64,000 nucleotides of DNA from Planctomycetota bacterium (GTDB lineage Bacteria > Planctomycetota > MHYJ01 > JACQXL01 > JACQZI01). Position 1 is the first letter of the stretch. The number at the start of each line of letters is the position of its first letter. The position numbers were made by a program, and so were the translations under genes. Shown here in pieces: positions 8,557-14,865 of the stretch. The stretch lies in contig JACQZI010000010.1 in NCBI GenBank assembly GCA_016207825.1, positions 124,001 through 188,000 on the forward strand. The letters run 5' to 3'. The notes under the pieces are model-generated. The model saw only the letters and a list, made by a program, of their open reading frames with translations, searched no databases and was not told the DNA's origin.

Positions 8557-9330
8557 TTACAAATTATAGGTTTCCCATATAATTGTTAATAACGCAACTA
8601 TTACCGCTGCGAACACGGCGTCGGCGGCGCGGAACTTCAGGTTGTCTATGCGCCTGATAGAGCCGTCAAATCCGCGCGCCAGCATGGAGGCGTAAATACG
8701 TTCCGACCGCTCGTAAGACCGGATAAAAAGCAGTCCTATCATATTGCCGATGACCTTTATCTGCCTCAGGAGATAGCCGCCGAACCAGCGGCTCAGCCGC
8801 GCGTGCTGCATCCGCTCGGTTTCGTCCAGCAGGACAAAGAGATAGCGATACATAAACGAGACCATGGTTATCAGGACACGCGGGACCCGCAGGTGCGCAA
8901 GACCGTGCAGGATATCATTAAACGGCGTAGTCGCCACCAGCAGTGTTATTAGCAAAACCGAAGAGACCGATTTGACCAGGACATTCCAGCAGACCATCAG
9001 TCCTTCGTAGGTAACTTGGGCATGGATAAACCAGAGGTCTATCCGAAAGGCGGGTTGGCCCTCCTTGAGGAAAGGCACGAAGATAACAATCATTAGGACA
9101 AATGGGATGACCAGCAATGCTCTGCTTATATAAAACCATACCGGAATGCGGCTGAGAATAACCAGCCCCAGAATAAGCAGACCATACTGGCTAAAGGTTA
9201 TGAACTGCTTGGGCGGCGTCAGGACAACCATTATGACAAACCCGAGAAACACGATTATTTTCGTTCTCGGGTCAAGCCGGTGCAGCAAACTATCCCGTTT
9301 GCTATAAGTATCAATCAAATGATATTCCAT
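8557..9330 (-). CDS. cbiQ: ECF transporter transmembrane (T) subunit
   Basis: This 257-residue membrane protein is the T component that couples the ATPase to the substrate-binding M subunit. It has about five or six hydrophobic segments and the two cytoplasmic Ala-Arg-Gly type coupling motifs expected of the family (ERIYASMLARGFDG near residue 215). The N-terminal LHRLDPRTKI is typical of CbiQ. It lies between the PDGLE gene and cbiO, with 6 bp to cbiO. Confidence 0.9.
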   Translation of the reverse strand: MEYHLIDTYSKRDSLLHRLDPRTKIIVFLGFVIMVVLTPPKQFITFSQYGLLILGLVILSRIPVWFYISRALLVIPFVLMIVIFVPFLKEGQPAFRIDLWFIHAQVTYEGLMVCWNVLVKSVSSVLLITLLVATTPFNDILHGLAHLRVPRVLITMVSFMYRYLFVLLDETERMQHARLSRWFGGYLLRQIKVIGNMIGLLFIRSYERSERIYASMLARGFDGSIRRIDNLKFRAADAVFAAVIVALLTIIWETYNL

Positions 9331-9362
9331 AATTTATGTAAACGGATTTAGCGATTAGGCCG

Positions 9363-9656
9363 CTAAACCTGTTTGCTTTTATCTCTCTTGCTAATTACTA
9401 GCATCAATAAATAGGTTATCCCGAATACGACTAAGACGCCCAGTCCTCCGGCAATAGCCGTGGCAATTTTCTCGTCGCTCACGCCCGGGAATACGTAATC
9501 CGGTATCAAGCCGGTCAGAAAAGAATGGGCTTTTTCTATGAAGCCTTTGTCCTCGCCGACTTTCTCCAATCCGTCCGGAGAAGATGACGCAAACGGCGAT
9601 AAAAGTATGGCCAGAACCAGCGAAACAATCAATCCTATAACAATTATTTTTTTCAT
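9363..9656 (-). CDS. PDGLE-type (CbiN-like) small subunit of the transporter
   Basis: The 97-residue protein has a membrane segment at each end and a short outside loop that begins SSPDGLEKV, the hallmark of the PDGLE domain found next to or fused with CbiM/NikM. It probably plays the CbiN/NikN role as a small accessory subunit for metal capture. The frame contains an earlier ATG at 9662, but AGGAG abuts it directly; the ATG at 9656 (MKKIIV) has proper spacing and was chosen. Confidence 0.85.
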   Translation of the reverse strand: MKKIIVIGLIVSLVLAILLSPFASSSPDGLEKVGEDKGFIEKAHSFLTGLIPDYVFPGVSDEKIATAIAGGLGVLVVFGITYLLMLVISKRDKSKQV

Positions 9657-9671
9657 AAGCATTCTCCTATA

Positions 9672-10307
9672 TTATATTTTTGTTAATTCTAAAAGGTCAG
9701 GACGGACCGCCAAAATAAGCGTCAGCACCGCAGTGGTTATGAGTGCCTCGCCGATGCCGATAATCATGTGGACTCCGGCCATCGCAGGCAGGGCGATATT
9801 TAAGGCAATAGTGCCGGAAAAAGCCAGCTCCAAAGCGCAGGCTCCGGACGCCAAAACGATGGAAGCCCAGCTGGCGACAAACACCCCGATAAGTTTGCCG
9901 GGTTTGCCTTTTATGACAGAAGAAAGTAAAAAGTAGATAAGATATCCCGATAACGAACCGACGACGCCCATATTAAATATATTGGCGCCGAGCGCGGTGA
10001 TGCCGCCGTCGGCAAACATCAGGCACTGGACAACCAGGACAATGGACATTATAAGCGTTCCGGCAAACGGCCCCAGGAGCACGGCGGCCAGAACCGCACC
10101 CATAAAATGGCCCGAGGTGCCTCCGGCCACCGGGAAGTTAAGCATCTGGGTGGAAAAGATAAAGGCGGACATAATCCCCATCAGCGGAACGTGCTTTTCC
10201 CCGAGTTTTCGGTTGGCGCGGACAACACTCAACGCGACAAAGCCGGCTGACACGGCGCTTAACGATGCCCACGTCTTGGTATCTAAAAATCCATCCGGTA
10301 TATGCAT
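9672..10307 (-). CDS. cbiM: Nickel/cobalt ECF transporter substrate-binding (M) subunit
   Basis: This 211-residue membrane protein starts MHIPDGF, the conserved N-terminus in which Met1 and His2 take part in binding Ni2+ or Co2+. The motif PVAGGTSGHFMGA in the first third is also conserved in CbiM/NikM. About six membrane segments follow. An M subunit with Q, O and an N-like gene is a full ECF metal importer. The adjacent NikR and operator favour nickel. Confidence 0.93.
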   Translation of the reverse strand: MHIPDGFLDTKTWASLSAVSAGFVALSVVRANRKLGEKHVPLMGIMSAFIFSTQMLNFPVAGGTSGHFMGAVLAAVLLGPFAGTLIMSIVLVVQCLMFADGGITALGANIFNMGVVGSLSGYLIYFLLSSVIKGKPGKLIGVFVASWASIVLASGACALELAFSGTIALNIALPAMAGVHMIIGIGEALITTAVLTLILAVRPDLLELTKI

Positions 10308-10319
10308 ATTATTCTCCTT

Positions 10320-11057
10320 TTAAAAGTTTATACTGATTCCGTTAATGACTGCGTAATCACGGTTGCTGTCGTTCAAGCCTAATCTTACGGCAAAGTCCAT
10401 GGTAACCTTTTGGTTAATGCCCCATGTTATTCCGACCGCCCCCGTGACCGGGTTATCAGAAAAATCTGTTCCCCAATATGGTTCCGAGGTTATTTCACCC
10501 AGCAGGGTTAAGTCTTTGCCAATAGCTTGCTGTAACCCGATTCCGAAGAAACCACTGTTGTCATTCCAGATATCAGATTTGGGCAGGTCAATTACATTAT
10601 ATCCGCCGTTTGCGAATAAGGTTAAATCACCGAATGATTTGGTAATAACAAAGAGAAGACCGGCATCGGTTTTACCGGAGCCCAGGCTTTTGGATTCACT
10701 TCCACTGGGGGTTTTTAGCGCCAGCTTAACCAGCATGGCCGGGCGCGTGTCGTTTTCAGGCAAAATCAGATATTTAGAACGGAGGGTTATATCGCCTATG
10801 CCATAGGTATCCTGGGTCAGATTAACCAACGGTATCTCTATCCCTGCATCTAAATTATCGGATAGTCCATAATTGAAAACATTAGTCACGGTGTAATCCG
10901 TATTAGTATTTTCCGGCATGGTAAATTCAAATCCCACTTCCATAGACAACTTATTAATCGGTGTCGTTCCGCAGTCCTCAGTAACTAGCGGCCGGCATGG
11001 CAGGGCGTCTGATGCGGTAGCCATCAATATGCAAATTATCATGATAATTCGTTTCAT
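10320..11057 (-). CDS. Outer-membrane beta-barrel protein, probable metal channel
   Basis: The 245-residue protein has a signal peptide (MKRIIMIICILMATASDALP), then alternating strands rich in Gly and aromatic residues, and ends in Phe (GISINF), as outer-membrane barrels do. It looks like the MetA-pathway/phenol-degradation-type barrel group (PF13557-like). It is the first gene of the nickel/cobalt transporter operon, 12 bp before cbiM, and just downstream of the NikR-type operator. I infer it lets nickel or cobalt across the outer membrane, a role played by TonB receptors elsewhere. The family link is moderate and the substrate is inferred from context only. Confidence 0.7.
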   Translation of the reverse strand: MKRIIMIICILMATASDALPCRPLVTEDCGTTPINKLSMEVGFEFTMPENTNTDYTVTNVFNYGLSDNLDAGIEIPLVNLTQDTYGIGDITLRSKYLILPENDTRPAMLVKLALKTPSGSESKSLGSGKTDAGLLFVITKSFGDLTLFANGGYNVIDLPKSDIWNDNSGFFGIGLQQAIGKDLTLLGEITSEPYWGTDFSDNPVTGAVGITWGINQKVTMDFAVRLGLNDSNRDYAVINGISINF

Positions 11058-11103
11058 AATTCACACTCCTTATCGTCATGAAACACTTCACAAATAATGA
11101 GGT

Positions 11104-11164
11104 GTGATTGACCAGCCCACCCATCCCGACGAAAGGACAGGCGTCGTCATGGCCGGCCAATCAC
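11104..11164 (-). promoter_or_regulatory. Structured 5' leader of the transporter operon
   Basis: On the minus strand GTGATTGGCC (11164-11155) pairs with GGTCAATCAC (11113-11104), and the pairing continues with GGCC/GGCT. An inner GACGA/TCGTC hairpin sits on top. The whole 61-nt element lies between the NikR-type operator and the barrel gene. It lacks a recognisable B12 box. It may be a metal-sensing or stabilising leader, or a palindromic repeat. Confidence 0.6.
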
Positions 11165-11191
11165 GTAACACTCATTTAATAATCGTGTTAC
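11165..11191. promoter_or_regulatory. NikR-type operator
   Basis: A perfect inverted repeat GTAACAC - 13 bp - GTGTTAC lies between nikR and the transporter operon. From memory, NikR sites in deltaproteobacteria have this form (GTGTTAC/GTAACAC half-sites). Binding of Ni-NikR here should repress the operon that starts at 11057. Confidence 0.8.
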
Positions 11192-11216
11192 TATAGCATA
11201 AAAAATATATTCTCAT

Positions 11217-11633
11217 CTATGGTATCTTATGTCCGGTGGTCGCCATTGATATGACGCAGTGCTTGACGCCTTTGGTGGCCTTCAGCGCCTGCAACAATTC
11301 CTGTGCCTGATTAGGCTTGCCTTTAACCACCACGATTTCCAGGCAGTTATTATGGTCTAAGTGTATATGCTGGGTAGAGACAATGGCATCGTGGAAATCG
11401 TGCTGGACGGAAATAAGTTTTGTGACCAGTTCGCGTCGGTGGTGGTCATAGACCAGGGTGATGGTGCCGGCAACCTCTTTGCCCTTAAGCCATTCCCTCT
11501 TGACCAGCTGTTCCCGGATTAAACTGCGCAGGCCCTGGGATCGGTTGGTAAAACCGCCTTCCCGGATAAAGCGGTCGAAATCATCCAGCAGGTCTTTTTC
11601 CAGCGATACTCCAAATCTAACCAGTTTAGCCAT
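11217..11633 (-). CDS. nikR: Nickel-responsive regulator NikR
   Basis: This 138-residue protein has an N-terminal ribbon-helix-helix domain (MAKLVRFGVSLEKDLLDDFDRFI) and a C-terminal ACT-type metal domain. The nickel ligands of the family (His76, His87, His89, Cys95 in E. coli) are matched by HDAI, QHIHLDHNNCLEIV. The open frame starts at 11651, but GGAGG lies 5 nt before ATG 11633, which was chosen. Its own promoter is at 11662-11690. It lies upstream of, and in the same direction as, the operon it should repress. Confidence 0.95.
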   Translation of the reverse strand: MAKLVRFGVSLEKDLLDDFDRFIREGGFTNRSQGLRSLIREQLVKREWLKGKEVAGTITLVYDHHRRELVTKLISVQHDFHDAIVSTQHIHLDHNNCLEIVVVKGKPNQAQELLQALKATKGVKHCVISMATTGHKIP

Positions 11634-11661
11634 AGAAACCTCCAGTATCACGAATATCTAT

Positions 11662-11690
11662 ATCGTAGCACTAATAAATAATAATGTCAA
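11662..11690 (-). promoter_or_regulatory. Promoter of nikR
   Basis: On the minus strand TTGACA (11690-11685), a 17-bp spacer and TACGAT (11667-11662) precede the ribosome site GGAGG of nikR. Confidence 0.65.
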
Positions 11691-11851
11691 GTATTTTATA
11701 TGATTTTTATAAGGCGCTATTTTTTTATAACAAGTAATGGGATCATACTATCGATTCTGCGGATATCTCTTGTCATAAATAATTTCAACTATTTCCTGAT
11801 TTTCTAAAGATTTCTTGTTACTTCAGCCAAATTCCGGACTGTATAAGTGGA

Positions 11852-11920
11852 GGGAAGGAAGGTGATGATGCCTTCCTGAAGCCTTCCCGCCCAAAAGGGC
11901 GAGGTTCGCTATAAGCGACC
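11852..11920 (+). promoter_or_regulatory. Structured leader upstream of the protease/P2 cassette
   Basis: Three hairpins follow each other: GGAAGG/CCTTCC (11857-11876), CGCCC-AAAA-GGGCG (11888-11901) and GGTTCGCT-ATA-AGCGACC (11903-11920). GGGAAGG at 11852 could instead pair with CCTTCCC at 11882, so two exclusive folds are possible. The weak ribosome site of the next gene starts directly after. I do not recognise a known riboswitch. Confidence 0.5.
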
Positions 11921-11931
11921 GGAAAGAATAT

Positions 11932-12267
11932 ATGAAAGAATTAAGAAAATGTAAAGAAGACAAATGCGAGAACCCGTTACCAAACGGTAACAATCCCATC
12001 AGCTGGACTGCCAGAAACATGGGATATTGCCGGTATTGCTACCTATCTTACTATCCCAAGCGTAAGCGGAGCAATCGGGCACCGTTAAGATGGGGTTCAA
12101 GGCCTTTGTTATCAACCAGCCAGCGGAACAAGATGTATAAGGGCGTCTTTGAGAAGACCGGCAGAAGGCTCTGGAGCTATTCTTTCTATAGGGAATGGAT
12201 GGCAATCTGGGAAGAGAAATTAGCCACTCCGCGCAGGAGCGATATCAGGGAGAGAAAGGAAGGATAA
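11932..12267 (+). CDS. Small basic protein with possible Cys zinc site, unknown
   Basis: The 111 residues are rich in Arg, Lys, Trp and Tyr. Two cysteine pairs (CKEDKC at 7-12 and CRYC at 33-36) could bind one zinc. No signal peptide or membrane segment is seen, and the basic, aromatic C-terminal half suggests nucleic-acid binding; that is a guess. The gene begins a three-gene cassette with a secreted-type protease (4 bp downstream) and P2, closed by a terminator at 13960. The ribosome site is weak (GGAAAG, 8 nt) and a structured leader lies upstream. I do not recognise the family. Confidence 0.65.
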   Translation: MKELRKCKEDKCENPLPNGNNPISWTARNMGYCRYCYLSYYPKRKRSNRAPLRWGSRPLLSTSQRNKMYKGVFEKTGRRLWSYSFYREWMAIWEEKLATPRRSDIRERKEG

Positions 12268-12271
12268 GAAC

Positions 12272-13159
12272 GTGAAACGCATAATAATTATTATAGTTTT
12301 AGGGATTTTGGCGATTTGGTTTACCGCATTGGTAACCAGGCCTGCTGAATTGCCTTCAGATGTCCGGATTATACGGGTCTTGCCGACTGCTGACAACCCG
12401 TATGAAAAGGAATATAATGAATTACTGAAACCGACCGTTAAGGTTACCACAGGCTTCGGCACGGGTTCGGGCGTTATTATCAATAGCGAGGGGTATGTAT
12501 TAACTGCGGCTCATGTGGTAGGCAAGGAATCATCTGTAATAATACATGTATACGATTATTATAAATGGACAGAGGAACTATTACCGGCATCTGTAGTAAT
12601 AACAGATACTACCAGGGATTTAGCGCTTATTAAAATAACCGCCTCCTCCCGCCCCCTTTCTGACTGTGGACGTCTTGCCCCGAAGGACTATAAGCCTTAC
12701 CTCTTTACGCCTGTATACGTGGTGGGTTGTTCTTTGGGGCTGGCTCCACGGCCATCGGAAGGAATGATTACCGCAATCAATATTGATAGCTGGGAGATTT
12801 CTGCCCCGATACTTCCCGGAAATTCAGGAGGCCCAGTGTTCGATAAACGAACTCATGAATTAATAGGGATAGCGGTTTGGGTTCGGCTCTATGGCAACCA
12901 GCTTATTACCACAATGGCGGGGATTGTTCCTATTAATCAAATATACGATTTCTTAGATAGCCACAGAGACTCAAAGGACACGGAGAAGATTCTTAATAAG
13001 TCTTCTTTCTGTTCTTTGCGCCTTTGCGGTGCAAGCTCGCCTTTGATGAACTGCGATGAGCATAAGTCAAAGGGTGAAACTGCTGATGTGCCGGTGATTG
13101 GTGAGCTAGACACTAATCAGAGAGACCGGCTTGTCAGCCTAACCCAAAGAAAGGAGTAA
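12272..13159 (+). CDS. Trypsin-like serine protease, membrane-anchored or secreted
   Basis: The 295-residue protein starts with GTG, has an N-terminal hydrophobic segment (KRIIIIIVLGILAIWFTALV) and an S1-type protease domain. The triad is visible as His in LTAAHVVG, Asp in TTRDLALIKI and Ser in PGNSGGPVF. There is no PDZ domain, so it differs from DegP/HtrA. After residue about 228 the tail (DSHRDSKDTEKILNK... to the end) does not look like protease; it begins with an in-frame palindromic repeat insertion (12961-13029). P2 starts 4 bp downstream, so protease and P2 are co-translated partners. Confidence 0.85.
   Translation: MKRIIIIIVLGILAIWFTALVTRPAELPSDVRIIRVLPTADNPYEKEYNELLKPTVKVTTGFGTGSGVIINSEGYVLTAAHVVGKESSVIIHVYDYYKWTEELLPASVVITDTTRDLALIKITASSRPLSDCGRLAPKDYKPYLFTPVYVVGCSLGLAPRPSEGMITAINIDSWEISAPILPGNSGGPVFDKRTHELIGIAVWVRLYGNQLITTMAGIVPINQIYDFLDSHRDSKDTEKILNKSSFCSLRLCGASSPLMNCDEHKSKGETADVPVIGELDTNQRDRLVSLTQRKE
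12961..13029. repeat. Palindromic dispersed repeat inserted in the protease frame
   Basis: The segment starts CCACAGAGACTCAAAGGACA and ends TTCTTTGCGCCTTTGCGG, which are imperfect inverted repeats. It is 69 bp, 23 codons, and keeps the frame open. The same CACAGAG-type palindrome occurs at 45187-45231. Confidence 0.6.
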
Positions 13160-13163
13160 CAAC

Positions 13164-13955
13164 ATGACAATCGTATCTAAAGTAGACCTGTGGATACCAG
13201 CGAACGTGCCCCCTTCCCCGGATATGGAGCAGAAGTGGTCAGACGTTTTGCAGACAGTTGCGTCGCTCATCAATGACCGCCGCAATTCCAAGATACCCGA
13301 TGAAGCGGCTTTCCAGAACAAGGTTGTGGAAACCTCTAATCAGGCATGGGCAAACGTCTTTAACTCTGCCTATCGTTCCAAGAGCGGTAAGACCTACGAC
13401 ATGATGAAGAACGCGCACGACCAAAACCTTCAGCAGTCGTATAACCAGTGGAACGACAAGCTCAATCGGATGTTCGAGACAGTCGACGGCGTGGTTGCCA
13501 AAAGATTCAAGGACGTAGTTTCTTTTGCCAAGAAATTCTGGTCCGAGGCCATCGGCAAAGGCGTCTTAAGGCTGACCGGCGATAAGCGGCGCGATTCCGG
13601 CGCGGCTACCATTGCGACCCACTGGCTCATCGGAGAGCCAATGGCCGCGGGTATGTTGCGTCCTCAGGATACCGGCGTAGTCGGTGGACCGTATCGTGTA
13701 TGCAGAATTGAACTCGTCCAGGCCTTAAAGGCAGCCTTGATGGAAAGGCTCGTCCAAGCGGGCGTGGTGATTTTCAATGCCAATTACTCGATGCCGGTAA
13801 TCACGGCGGAGAACACGGTTATCAATACCTTGATACAGGGTTTCATTGACCCTGCGTTGGGATTGGAATCGTTTACGCCCGGCGGTGCTTCCCATCTTGA
13901 CTTTGCCAAGCAGGGAGCACTCCTGAAGATTTCACTCCAGGTATCGCAGGTGTAA
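13164..13955 (+). CDS. Family P protein, copy P2 (unknown function)
   Basis: The 263-residue protein is a clear paralogue of P1 and P3: SKVDLWIPANVPPS at the N-terminus, EQKWSDVL, SKSGKTYDMMKNA, a central SGAATIATHWLIGEP, an ENTVINTLIQ helix and the C-terminal FTPGGASHLDF followed by SLQVSQV. No signal peptide, membrane segment or known catalytic motif is seen. AGGAG lies 7 nt before ATG 13164. Unlike P1 and P3 it has no 22-bp array; it is the third gene of a cassette with a protease. The pairing hints at a substrate, partner or regulator of that protease, but this is inference. Confidence 0.75.
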   Translation: MTIVSKVDLWIPANVPPSPDMEQKWSDVLQTVASLINDRRNSKIPDEAAFQNKVVETSNQAWANVFNSAYRSKSGKTYDMMKNAHDQNLQQSYNQWNDKLNRMFETVDGVVAKRFKDVVSFAKKFWSEAIGKGVLRLTGDKRRDSGAATIATHWLIGEPMAAGMLRPQDTGVVGGPYRVCRIELVQALKAALMERLVQAGVVIFNANYSMPVITAENTVINTLIQGFIDPALGLESFTPGGASHLDFAKQGALLKISLQVSQV

Positions 13956-13959
13956 GGAC

Positions 13960-14004
13960 AGGCAAAACCCCGGCTTCTTCCGGCCGGGGTGATTGCCTCT
14001 TTTT
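13960..14004 (+). terminator. Rho-independent terminator of the protease/P2 cassette
   Basis: AGGCAA...CCCCGGC pairs with GGCCGGGG...TTGCCT and is followed by CTTTTTG. Confidence 0.9.
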
Positions 14005-14041
14005 GTATGGTTCTAAATCCAAAGCCGCCTTGAAATTTTGC

Positions 14042-14070
14042 TTGACATTAAATCAGATTGTTTTTATAAT
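14042..14070 (+). promoter_or_regulatory. Consensus sigma-70 promoter of the ferritin-like gene
   Basis: TTGACA (14042-14047), 17 bp, TATAAT (14065-14070): a perfect consensus match. Confidence 0.9.
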
Positions 14071-14118
14071 GCGCTATTCTAGTAAATACAGATTACATAA
14101 ATATAAAGGAGGAAAAAT

Positions 14119-14547
14119 ATGGCACCAAAGGCATCAAAACAGCTCCTGGAACTCCTGAACAAAGGCATCGCCCGCGAACTGCAGGTCGCCGTCCAGTATA
14201 TGTGGCAGCACGTCCAGTGGAGCGGGGTAAAAGGCTACGCCGTAAAAGACGGCCTTAAGGAAATCGCCGTGGCGGAAATGAAACACGCCGAGAAAATCGC
14301 CGAGCGTCTCTTCTACCTGGGCGGAACCCCCACCACCAAGCCCGAACCCATCTTTGTCGGCAAGACCCTAAAGGAAATGATTAACCGCGATGTCAAGGAT
14401 GAAGAAGGCGCCATTGTCCTTTACAATAAAATAATCGCCTTAGCCAAGAAAGAAGGCGATGAAGTGACCAACAGAATCTTCCGCGAAATACTCGAAGATG
14501 AGGAAGACCACCACGATACTTTCAGCTCGATTGCTGAAGAGATATAA
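14119..14547 (+). CDS. Bacterioferritin/ferritin-like diiron protein
   Basis: The 142 residues form one ferritin-like four-helix domain. The diiron ligands follow the usual order: ARELQVAVQYMWQH, EMKHAEKIAERLF, KDEEGAIVLY and EDEEDHHDTF. It resembles short bacterioferritin or Dps-like proteins; no haem-binding Met can be assigned with confidence. A perfect-consensus promoter and AGGAGG before ATG 14119 suggest strong expression. A 20-residue Cys/Lys peptide gene follows after 27 bp and should share the message. Likely role: iron storage or detoxification in the cytoplasm. Confidence 0.85.
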   Translation: MAPKASKQLLELLNKGIARELQVAVQYMWQHVQWSGVKGYAVKDGLKEIAVAEMKHAEKIAERLFYLGGTPTTKPEPIFVGKTLKEMINRDVKDEEGAIVLYNKIIALAKKEGDEVTNRIFREILEDEEDHHDTFSSIAEEI

Positions 14548-14574
14548 ATCTTTATAGTTAATAAGGAGAGAAAT

Positions 14575-14637
14575 ATGACGAATTGCGGATGCGGATGCGG
14601 CAAGAAAGCTAAAGCCAAGAAAAAAGGCAAGAAGTAA
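14575..14637 (+). CDS. 20-residue Cys/Lys-rich peptide
   Basis: ATG 14575 is preceded by AAGGAGAG at good spacing. The peptide MTNCGCGCG is followed by a tail of Lys, Ala and Gly (KKAKAKKKGKK), then TAA. Three cysteines in alternating Cys-Gly order suggest soft-metal or iron-sulfur binding, and the basic tail suggests binding to nucleic acid, acidic protein or membrane. It lies between the ferritin-like gene and a hairpin, so it is probably the second gene of a two-gene operon. The acs protein just downstream begins with a similar Cys-rich, Lys-containing stretch. Function unknown. Confidence 0.65.
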   Translation: MTNCGCGCGKKAKAKKKGKK

Positions 14638-14680
14638 GTCTCCATCCCGCCCCGGCACGCGCTGGGGCGGGGTAGGAGAC
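14638..14680 (+). terminator. Strong hairpin closing the ferritin-like operon
   Basis: GTCTCC...CCCGCCCC pairs with GGGGCGGG...GGAGAC. It lacks a T tract, so it may be a processing barrier or a Rho-dependent end rather than an intrinsic terminator. Confidence 0.6.
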
Positions 14681-14789
14681 CCTAAAACATCGCCTTAGAT
14701 ATCAGAGTGCAACTTTGCGATTAATGAAAATGCGGTCGGACAGTTTCGGATACAGCACACCACTTTTTCATTGTATTGGCGCAATTATT

Positions 14790-14819
14790 TTGACAAGGTT
14801 CGCTTTACCTGCTTATATG
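14790..14819 (+). promoter_or_regulatory. Probable promoter of acs
   Basis: TTGACA (14790-14795), an 18-bp spacer and TATATG (14814-14819) lie about 46 bp before the acs start. Confidence 0.55.
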
Positions 14820-14865
14820 CACGATTCCATAAACTATATTAGATTCTCATAGAAAGGAGAGAACT

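Noticed and set aside
11058-11216. Cobalamin riboswitch before the transporter operon
   Set aside because: No B12 box or related conserved core; the operator and nikR explain control by nickel.
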